64,000 nt of DNA. Source: an uncultured Lachnospiraceae bacterium (lineage in GTDB: Bacteria; Bacillota; Clostridia; Lachnospirales; Lachnospiraceae). Below, piece after piece: positions 57,703 to 64,000 of the stretch. The translations under genes were made by a program, and so were the position numbers. The DNA lies in assembly GCA_946414885.1 (NCBI GenBank), contig CAMKQH010000010.1:1-64000 (forward strand). The letters run 5' to 3'. The notes under the pieces are model-generated. The model saw only the letters and a list, made by a program, of their open reading frames with translations. It was not told the DNA's origin and did no database searches. Numbering within the stretch: the stretch's first letter is position 1; each line of letters begins with the position of its first letter.

Positions 57703-58803
57703 ATGAGTTTATCAGTTATCTTACAGCAGATGGGCGTGATCTGCATTCTCGTCGCCATCGGCTTTGCCTTACAAAAAAAGAACGTCATTGACGCTCTCAC
57801 TTCAAAAAAGTTATCTGCAATCGTGGTGGACGTGTGCAATCCCGCACTGATCATGGCTTCCATCCTTTCGGGGAATCTGACGGCAACCCACGCGGATCTG
57901 CTCACCGCCATCGCGCTGGGTGCGGCCTTCTATGCCCTGCTCATCCTGCTTGGCTTTATCATTCCGTGGATTCTGCGCGTCGAGCCTGACAAGCGCCGAT
58001 TCTACCACCTCATGACCGTGTATACCAACACGGGCTTCCTTGGCATTCCCGTGGCAAAGGCCATTCTGCCCGCCAACGCAATCCTCTACGTCATCGTGAT
58101 CAACGTGTTTTACAGCCTGTTGTTCTACACCCACGGCGTCACTGTACTGGGCCGCGGCAAAATCACCGCGGGTGGTCAAATTGCGCACGGCTTTCCCACG
58201 TCTGACCAAGCTGCATCCGACTCGGCCTTGGCAAAACAAGCTACGCACGGCTCATCCAAGGCAAAACAGTCTACATCTGGCCCCGCTGCGCATAACTCTG
58301 TGCATAACTCAGCACCCTCCGGCCTCAGCGGGTTCGGCCATGCCTTAAAAAGAATTCTCAGCCCCGGCACCATCATGGCGGTCCTTAGTCTCGTTGTCTT
58401 TTGGTACAATGTAACGCTCCCGCCCATCCTTGCAAACACCATCGAATACGTGGGAAATGCCACCGTATTCCTTTCCATGACTCTCCTTGGCGTTTCCATC
58501 GCCAGGTCCAATCTCATGGCATCCGTCAAGGACGTTCGCATTTGGGCCTATGTCTTCCTTCGCATGCTCCTTGTTCCCGTGAGCATTGTTTTGATCATGC
58601 ACGCACTGAAATTTGATCCCGTGGCGACGCTCGCCATGTGTCTCATGGCCGCCGTGCCCGTTGGGAACCTTCCCATGATCCAGGCCGAAAAAATAGGAGA
58701 GGACACAACGATCCTCTCCTCTGCCATAGCAGTGACCACCGCCATTTCGATTGGCACGATCACGATCCTGACTTCCATTTTCTCCGGCTGGCTCTTGGGA
58801 TGA
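57703..58803 (+). CDS. AEC family transporter (auxin efflux carrier-like)
   Basis: The 366-aa product has about ten membrane helices in two halves. It starts MSLSVILQQMGVICILVAIG and has VYTNTGFLGIPVAKAILPA, the helix-break motif of the AEC family. The second half ends MCLMAAVPVGNLPMIQAEKI. Bacterial members export or exchange organic acids such as malate. Between the halves a hydrophilic loop (about 155-205) is enlarged by imperfect Ala/Ser/Lys/His repeats (ALAKQATHGSSKAKQSTSG). AGAGGATCC precedes the ATG. The hairpin array ends 150 bp upstream and could form its long leader. Confidence 0.85.
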   Translation: MSLSVILQQMGVICILVAIGFALQKKNVIDALTSKKLSAIVVDVCNPALIMASILSGNLTATHADLLTAIALGAAFYALLILLGFIIPWILRVEPDKRRFYHLMTVYTNTGFLGIPVAKAILPANAILYVIVINVFYSLLFYTHGVTVLGRGKITAGGQIAHGFPTSDQAASDSALAKQATHGSSKAKQSTSGPAAHNSVHNSAPSGLSGFGHALKRILSPGTIMAVLSLVVFWYNVTLPPILANTIEYVGNATVFLSMTLLGVSIARSNLMASVKDVRIWAYVFLRMLLVPVSIVLIMHALKFDPVATLAMCLMAAVPVGNLPMIQAEKIGEDTTILSSAIAVTTAISIGTITILTSIFSGWLLG

Positions 58804-58874
58804 GCCAGCTCAATTCGAGCACCTTTTCTGCCATTTGCTCCTGAAGCAATCCTGCATTTTCCTCATCATTTGGA

Positions 58875-59438
58875 TTACCTTAATTCCTCAGACAATCTGT
58901 CGGTATACTGCTTTGCTTCATATAAGCCTACGCCCGTCTTCTCCCGAATCATTTTGATGGCAACCACTGCGCCTCTTCCCTTAATGACCTGTTTCAATTC
59001 CGCAATCTCCTCAGTCGATAAGGAATCCAACGCCTTTTGCTGTAATACGTCGCGGTTGTCACTTTCCTCGCCAAAGCTAGCCAGTTTTGCATCTTCCTCT
59101 TGTCTGGCATAACGCGCTTCCGACGCAAGCTTCTTCACGAAAGTCTGCGCTTCCTCCAGACTGGCACCTGTCAACTTCTGAACAAAGATCATGGCTTCCA
59201 GCTCACCCTTCACATCCAGCATGCTCCTCACGCCGTAGATTTCCTGTTCGGTAAGCCCACTAACGCCTCTCTTTGCAGGCTGTTCCTGAGGGGTTTCCTG
59301 CCGGATCGGGTTCCAATTCTCCTGCTGGATTTCTTGGCGATTTACGTTCCAGTTCTCTTGTCTCTCTTCCTGCTTTACTTCCGGTTGATACTCTTCCCGT
59401 TCTTCCTTCTTTTTCGACCACGGAAATTTAAATCCCAT
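58875..59438 (-). CDS. Protein with two ribosomal L7/L12 C-terminal-like repeats
   Basis: The 187-aa product has a charged Gln/Glu/Asn-rich N-terminus with the repeat RQENWNVNRQEIQQENWNPI and two copies of an L7/L12-CTD-like unit: GELEAMIFVQKLTGASLEEA QTFVKKL (about 75-105) and GAVVAIKMIREKTGVGLYEA KQYTDRL (about 150-180). In L7/L12 this fold binds translation factors. Here it is detached from ribosomal genes and the role is unknown. GGAGG precedes the ATG, and TATAAT at 59505-59510 is the likely -10 box. Confidence 0.75.
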   Translation of the reverse strand: MGFKFPWSKKKEEREEYQPEVKQEERQENWNVNRQEIQQENWNPIRQETPQEQPAKRGVSGLTEQEIYGVRSMLDVKGELEAMIFVQKLTGASLEEAQTFVKKLASEARYARQEEDAKLASFGEESDNRDVLQQKALDSLSTEEIAELKQVIKGRGAVVAIKMIREKTGVGLYEAKQYTDRLSEELR

Positions 59439-59539
59439 CAGCTTTATCCTCCGTCAAAGTGATTTTTCCAAAACTCCCCACGCCTGGAATTCGCTTCTGG
59501 TCCCATTATACCTTATTTTTCCCGTGACCGCCAGTTAAA

Positions 59540-60424
59540 TTATCTTTCCCTAAGCATCTTAAAATGATTCTGCCCGTCACTGCTTAAGTGAATGTTGCAG
59601 GTAACGCCGCCGCGGAACACTTCCATCTTTGATGCCACCAGTACAAGGAACGTCATCGTGAAACCAGGCTCACATACTGGACTGTCCTCCTGCACTTCAA
59701 ACACGAAAAAGTACTCTCTTCCCTCTTCGATCTCAGGCATCTCCTTCATAAAGTCCGCCACGTGCTCCCAGCCGTGACGCTCAAAAAGCACCTCCACGTT
59801 CTTTGGCATTTTTTCATCTTTTCTGCTCTCACGGGTCAGCATGAGCTTTTGCGCTTCTTTCCAATTCCCGCTTTCCAGCTCCTTCGTCACCTTCCGCGCA
59901 CCGGGAATGAGACGGTCATCCATCTGCATGAAGACGTCTTCACCCATCTCCTTACACTGTGAAAGCCAATCTGCAAGAAGCGCATTCGCCTTTGCCACGT
60001 ACTCCGTGTCTTTTTCCGGATCGATGCCGCACTCCTTCCAAATTTCCGGATTGCCGGTCTGCTCCTCGATCATTCCTGAAATTGCATTTACTAATCTTTC
60101 CATCGTCATAGTTTCTTCCAGATATGATGCTTGGATTTTCTTGATCTGCGCAAGCTTGCTCTCTTGCTCTGCAATCTTTTTGTTAAACGCTTCCATCAAA
60201 ACGTCGTCGCTCTGATCCAGCAGCTCCCTGATCTCATCGATTGAAAAATCTGCCTGCTGAAGATTTTTGATCTTCACGTACAACAGGGCCTGCTTCTCCT
60301 CATAATAGCGATAGCCCGTCCACTCATCCACCTTTGCCGGCTTCAGAAGATCGATCTTGTCATAATAGCGAAGCGTTTGTGCATTGCAGTTGCAAAGCTT
60401 TGCAAATCCTTGAATTGTGATCAT
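59540..60424 (-). CDS. MerR-family transcriptional regulator with large effector domain
   Basis: The 294-aa product has a MerR HTH (MITIQGFAKLCNCNAQTLRY YDKIDLLKPA, then TGYRYY), a coiled-coil dimer helix (NKKIAEQESKLAQIKKIQAS) and a C-terminal domain of about 180 aa with WFRHGWEH-type pattern (LFERHGWEHVADFMKEMP) related to TipAS-like or effector domains that bind small molecules. The start at 60424 has GGAGG 7 nt upstream; the frame extends further but lacks a ribosome site. A palindrome lies in its own promoter region. Confidence 0.88.
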   Translation of the reverse strand: MITIQGFAKLCNCNAQTLRYYDKIDLLKPAKVDEWTGYRYYEEKQALLYVKIKNLQQADFSIDEIRELLDQSDDVLMEAFNKKIAEQESKLAQIKKIQASYLEETMTMERLVNAISGMIEEQTGNPEIWKECGIDPEKDTEYVAKANALLADWLSQCKEMGEDVFMQMDDRLIPGARKVTKELESGNWKEAQKLMLTRESRKDEKMPKNVEVLFERHGWEHVADFMKEMPEIEEGREYFFVFEVQEDSPVCEPGFTMTFLVLVASKMEVFRGGVTCNIHLSSDGQNHFKMLRER

Positions 60425-60452
60425 ATCCTTACCTCCTGAAACCACGGTATCA

Positions 60453-60474
60453 TTATAGTTAACTGTAAGGTCAA
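60453..60474 (-). promoter_or_regulatory. Palindromic MerR operator and -35 box
   Basis: TTATAGTTAACTGTAA (60453-60468) is a near-perfect palindrome directly beside TTGACC (60469-60474, -35 on the minus strand). MerR proteins bind such palindromes inside long spacers of their target promoters. The -10 is uncertain. Confidence 0.55.
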
Positions 60475-60545
60475 TACCTTTTTCAAAAATTTTTTTACCG
60501 CCCGTCCAACTTTTCCCGAACGTCTCATTCCTTCTTAGGGAGCAT

Positions 60546-61487
60546 TCAATTGTCCTCACCCGCCAGATCAATGATTACGAGCTCCGGCGGATTGCAAAAT
60601 CTTGGAAACAACGTCGATTCCTTTGCAAGGCCGCGGCTGACGATCATGGTCATGCCATTCTTTTCATACCGTCCGCCTGCGTATTTCGGAAAAAGCCCCT
60701 GATTGGGCGCAAGCAAACCATTCATGATCCCGGGGATCCGGACCTGACCGCCATGGGCATGTCCTGCAAGCACCAAATCGAAACCAGCCTTCTCGTACGT
60801 ATCGATCAATTCCGGCCTGTGAGTCAACAAAATCGTAAACTCATCCTCCGAAACCGTTTCCTTCAGCTCTAACAGTTGCGCGTTTGCATTTAACTGCGAC
60901 TGCACCAATATGGCATCAGGATCATCAATACCGCACAGCCGGACCGTGCCGCTTCCGGTCTCCAACAGCGTGCTTTCTCCGGATAATCTTGTAATGCCAT
61001 ATTTTTCAAGGATCTCCATCTTTACGCGATAGGCATTTCCCCCAGCCCAGAACTCGTGATTTCCCGTCACGTAATAACAGGGGTACTTCCCGGAAATCCC
61101 CGCCAAAAACTCCTCCGCCCTTACGTCAGAAAGCTTGTCGTCAAAAATGTCCCCGCCTAAAAGGATCACGTCCGGATGCTGCTCCTCAATGGCGGAAAGT
61201 AACTTTGACTGCCCCTCTCCATATTTACAGGAATGCAGGTCCGTGACCAAAGCAATGCGAAGTTTTCCCTGAATCCTTTCATCCTTGATCTCATAAGTCC
61301 TGACGGTCAATCCGAGCAGATACCCCGGAAGCGATAGTATAAACAAGATCAAAACTCCAATCCAAAATTTCGCCTTGCCGCTTAGTTTTTTCCCTTGGCT
61401 CTTCCCTTTTTTACCGTCTTCTTTTTCACAGTTTTCTTCCCTAATTGTCTTTTCTTCTTCTATCTCTGCCATTTTCTCTAAATTCAT
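60546..61487 (-). CDS. Membrane-anchored metallophosphoesterase (YkuE/YaeI-like)
   Basis: The 313-aa product has a Lys/Glu-rich cytosolic start, a membrane helix (FWIGVLILFILSLPGYLLGL) and a calcineurin-type core: LVTDLHSC (D-x-H), LLGGDIFDD, YYVTGNHEFW (GNHE), LLTHRP and VLAGHAHGGQVR (GHxH). Relatives hydrolyse phosphates from lipids such as UDP-diacylglucosamine or polyprenyl phosphates. It starts 3 nt after the SulP gene, so they are co-expressed. Confidence 0.9.
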   Translation of the reverse strand: MNLEKMAEIEEEKTIREENCEKEDGKKGKSQGKKLSGKAKFWIGVLILFILSLPGYLLGLTVRTYEIKDERIQGKLRIALVTDLHSCKYGEGQSKLLSAIEEQHPDVILLGGDIFDDKLSDVRAEEFLAGISGKYPCYYVTGNHEFWAGGNAYRVKMEILEKYGITRLSGESTLLETGSGTVRLCGIDDPDAILVQSQLNANAQLLELKETVSEDEFTILLTHRPELIDTYEKAGFDLVLAGHAHGGQVRIPGIMNGLLAPNQGLFPKYAGGRYEKNGMTMIVSRGLAKESTLFPRFCNPPELVIIDLAGEDN

Positions 61488-61490
61488 TCT

Positions 61491-63812
61491 TTACTTATCG
61501 TTTATTTTGCGCTGCTTTCCTTGCAGCTCCAGATATTTCTCATATTCCTTGGGATGTGTTCTCTTCACGTAATTCCGGATCACCTTCCCATGGCTTGCAA
61601 GAAGCTTCGCCGCCTGCGGGTTCAATTCCTCAAGCTTTTTCTGGCCAAATTCCCTTCTCTTTTCAATGTGGCGTTCCACCCTGGCCGCCAGCCCAGGCTC
61701 CATCTTCCCTTCCCGGACAAGCTCCTCCAGATTCACCTCCATGAAATCCCAGAACTCATGCTCGTCAAAACGCCCAAGCAATCCCCAAGAGGTCCTGACG
61801 CCCTCCTTATCCAAAAGCATTGCCTCCACTTCCTCTTCCTTCGAGCCTGCTGCCGCCAGCTGCTCCGCCATGGAATGGGCAAGTTCTTCCATTTTTGCCT
61901 CCGCTTCCTTGCCAAACACCCATTCAAATTCCGCAAGGCGCTCCTTGGCCTCAATGCCTTTTTCATCTGGTTCCGTCCCTGCTGCCGCGTTTTCAGGGAA
62001 AACTCCCTTCCCTGCCGCAGCGCCTTCAGGGGAAGCTCCCTTCCCTGCTCTTCTGCTTTCCCCGGACTCCTCAAGCTCATAAGGCTTTTCCAGTCCCGCT
62101 TCCCTGAGGGCCAAGGTGATGGTCCGGCGCACAACGCCCTCTTGGATCAATCTCTCGCCGCCCATTTTTCGCAGCTGATCATTTAGGGATCCGTCATGCT
62201 CCGTGAGAAAGAAATAAATCCCCCGCCCCTTTAGCTCCTGATAGAGCTGAACGAGTCGCTCCGTCGCCGTCACGTCGACGCTTCCGATGCCCCTTGCGTC
62301 CACCACGACCTGCTGCGTGTCCTTCTGAATCCCGGCCTCAATCTGATCACAGAAAAGATCAACGTTTGCAAAGAAAAGATTCCCGCTAAACCGATAGATC
62401 AAAGTGTTTTTTATGGGTCTCGCGTCAGAATTGCGCTTCAGGGAATAAAAATTCCCATGCCCCGGAATCCTTCCAACATAAGCCGTCGGCGGGATCACGG
62501 CGCGCATCGCAACCTCTCCAAAGGAAAGCAAAACGCCAATGATGATGCCGCCCATGGTTCCGAACAATAATACTCCCAAAAAGGCAAGCATGAATACAAT
62601 CCATTCATTCTTTCCAACCTTCCAAAGCTTCTTCGCCATTTTGATCTCAAGAATCCCGATCAGCGCCGTCATAACGATCCCCGTCAGGACCGGTACCGGT
62701 AAATATTTTATGATTGGCGTTCCAAAAAGAATCACCAAGAGCATGGTGGCGGATGCCACAAAGGAAGCAACCTGGGACCGGACGCCCATGGAATCCGCGA
62801 TGCCGCTCCTAGATACGCTTCCGTTGATGGGACATACGCCCACGATTGCCCCGCCGACGTTCATGGCGCCATATGCCAAAAGCTCCCTGCCATGATCCAG
62901 GGAGTCCTGATATTTTCTTGCATAATTGCCGGAAGCCAAAAGCGTTTGCGCCATGATCACCCCGGCAATTCCCAGCGTTTCTAATAAAAGATCCGGAAGG
63001 AATTCCAACAGTCCCTCAATCTCAAACAGGAAAAATCTAGGTACGTAGCCCCCCCTCCAGGGAAGCTCCGGCGTGATCGCCGGGAAATCTCCGGATTTTA
63101 CCCACAAAAACCCAGGAAGCACAAGCCTTGGGAGTCCAGGGCTTACCTCGCCCATGACCTTCACGCCATACCTGTCCAAATGAAGGAAGCCCTGCGCCAA
63201 GGCTCCAGCCAACATCATAACGACCGTCATGGGCACCTTGGGAATCCACCTCTTGCAAAGTAAAATAACCACTATGGTTCCAATTCCCAACGCAAACGAC
63301 AACAGATGAAAGCTCCCCCGCTGATCCAGAATATGATTTAGAAGCGCAACCACTTCCCCCGTCCCGGGATCGCCGCCAAAAAGCTTCGGGATCTGCATCA
63401 GGATAATGGTCGCGCCGACGCCTGAGATAAACCCGCCCATCACTGGGATCGAAACGTACTTTACGATGCGCCCCGCCTTAAAAACGTAAAAAATGAAAAA
63501 CCAGATTGCCACGAGCAGAGACGTCACGGGCACCAGGATTCTTGCCTCCAGGGATTGGGAGGCGATCCCAAGCTGTGCCAAGATACCGCCCACCATTGCC
63601 GCCGGCATGGCATCCACGCCGACGATAAATTGCTTCGAGGAGGTCAAGAGACCAAAGATCAAAATGGGCAGAAGGGAACCGTACAGACCGTAGACCGGCG
63701 GAAGTCCCGCAATCTGCGCATAACCCATGGCAATAGGGATGGAGACAAAGCCGATCACTATGCCGCCAAATACGTCCTTTTTCCAGTTGATCCCCTGAAA
63801 CCTTTTCGCCAT
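61491..63812 (-). CDS. SulP-family anion transporter with STAS domain and long C-terminal extension
   Basis: The 773-aa product has about twelve membrane helices beginning VFGGIVIGFVSIPIAMGYAQ IAGLPPVYGLYG (the SulP signature), then a cytosolic STAS domain (IYRFSGNLFFANVDLFCDQI, VVVDARGIGSVDVTATERLV). SulP proteins move sulfate, bicarbonate or other anions. After STAS there is an additional part of about 220 aa: an Ala/Gly-rich low-complexity stretch with repeats of RAGKGASPEGAAAGKGVFPE type, then a helical domain that I do not recognise. The start at 63812 is chosen over 63872 (GGGGGAAGG upstream). Confidence 0.88.
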   Translation of the reverse strand: MAKRFQGINWKKDVFGGIVIGFVSIPIAMGYAQIAGLPPVYGLYGSLLPILIFGLLTSSKQFIVGVDAMPAAMVGGILAQLGIASQSLEARILVPVTSLLVAIWFFIFYVFKAGRIVKYVSIPVMGGFISGVGATIILMQIPKLFGGDPGTGEVVALLNHILDQRGSFHLLSFALGIGTIVVILLCKRWIPKVPMTVVMMLAGALAQGFLHLDRYGVKVMGEVSPGLPRLVLPGFLWVKSGDFPAITPELPWRGGYVPRFFLFEIEGLLEFLPDLLLETLGIAGVIMAQTLLASGNYARKYQDSLDHGRELLAYGAMNVGGAIVGVCPINGSVSRSGIADSMGVRSQVASFVASATMLLVILFGTPIIKYLPVPVLTGIVMTALIGILEIKMAKKLWKVGKNEWIVFMLAFLGVLLFGTMGGIIIGVLLSFGEVAMRAVIPPTAYVGRIPGHGNFYSLKRNSDARPIKNTLIYRFSGNLFFANVDLFCDQIEAGIQKDTQQVVVDARGIGSVDVTATERLVQLYQELKGRGIYFFLTEHDGSLNDQLRKMGGERLIQEGVVRRTITLALREAGLEKPYELEESGESRRAGKGASPEGAAAGKGVFPENAAAGTEPDEKGIEAKERLAEFEWVFGKEAEAKMEELAHSMAEQLAAAGSKEEEVEAMLLDKEGVRTSWGLLGRFDEHEFWDFMEVNLEELVREGKMEPGLAARVERHIEKRREFGQKKLEELNPQAAKLLASHGKVIRNYVKRTHPKEYEKYLELQGKQRKINDK

Positions 63813-63914
63813 GCCCTTCCCCCTTATCGATGAACACCTTCCCGCGCGCCTCTCGAAAGCACGTAGCATCACGCTTACGTTACTATTTTAGCATATGCAA
63901 AGAACACTTGTCAT

Positions 63915-63946
63915 TAAAAAAGAAGAGACAGTTTCCTGTCTCTTCT
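63915..63946 (-). terminator. Terminator of the gene entering from the right edge
   Basis: AGAAGAGACAG and CTGTCTCTTCT form an 11-bp stem with a 4-nt loop, followed by TTTTTT on the minus strand, 14 nt after the partial gene. Confidence 0.92.
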
Positions 63947-63959
63947 CTTAAAAACATTA

Positions 63960-64000
63960 TTAATCCATGATTTCCTTCATCATGTCGCGATATTCCTTCG
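63960..64000 (-). CDS. 3' end of a gene cut by the window edge
   Basis: One minus-strand frame reads KEYRDMMKEIMD and then TAA at 63960-63962, followed by a strong terminator. The other frames lack support. The protein cannot be identified from 12 residues. Confidence 0.55.
   Translation of the reverse strand, partial: KEYRDMMKEIMD

Noticed and set aside
57167-57706. Small open frames on both strands inside the hairpin array
   Set aside because: The 53-bp unit is not a multiple of three, the frames lack ribosome sites and their peptides are low in sense (strings such as FRVHAKFSFDTRNF). They follow from the repeats.

Overview
The window looks like the chromosome of a spore-forming, low-to-mid GC Firmicute of the class Clostridia, most likely a Lachnospiraceae-type organism. 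Most genes have AGGAGG-type ribosome sites. The three tRNA genes do not encode CCA. The gene order rqcP-yabP-yabQ-divIC-spoIIE-tilS-hpt-ftsH matches the Bacillus subtilis sporulation/division region. Families typical of Lachnospiraceae (DUF3881, DUF4367 anti-sigma factors, SUKH proteins) recur. Species cannot be read from the sequence.

Positions 1-30.5 kb are an accessory region ending exactly at a tRNA-Leu(UAA) gene (30520-30603, minus). Copies of the last 18-20 bp of that tRNA, each followed on the minus strand by a terminator-like hairpin, recur at about 7990, 7690 and 1320. These look like attachment-site scars of serial integrations, although no integrase or transposase lies in the window. 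The segments hold: a truncated XRE/TPR regulator; an operon led by a WYL regulator (VOC, GyrI-like, GNAT-YoaP, TfoX); a tandem-SUKH protein; exported proteins of unknown role; two paralogous cassettes of a small Cys/His-rich exported protein plus an orphan solute-binding lipoprotein; two back-to-back ECF sigma/anti-sigma modules; a two-gene CBASS-like unit; a Fic protein; and a defence operon made of an AAA+ ATPase and a subtilase (IetAS type) followed by a PD-(D/E)XK protein.

Positions 30.5-52.7 kb are core genome, nearly all on the minus strand: tRNA-Leu and tRNA-Tyr, a GH13 amylase-type enzyme, tilS-hpt-ftsH, a soluble SpoIIE with a Spo0A-type promoter (21-bp spacer), divIC-yabQ-yabP, rqcP-hup, a CotS-like kinase-fold protein, a HAD phosphatase fused to a CCA-adding enzyme, a PrsA/SurA-like foldase, a 2-isopropylmalate synthase carrying a C-terminal AraC-type DNA-binding domain, serine acetyltransferase, a serine hydrolase, a third ECF sigma/anti-sigma pair, tRNA-Arg(CCU) and a DUF3881 protein.

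Positions 52.7-64 kb start with a 331-bp REP/MITE-like palindromic element, then an XRE-DUF2975 pair, a plus-strand ABC-2 exporter, and an unusual 0.9-kb non-coding stretch before an AEC transporter. That stretch has its own strong promoter and an array of six covarying hairpins separated by 23-nt purine-rich linkers of constant length. It is the best candidate here for an undescribed structured RNA or DNA element. The end of the window holds an L7/L12-like repeat protein, a MerR regulator, a metallophosphoesterase and a SulP transporter.
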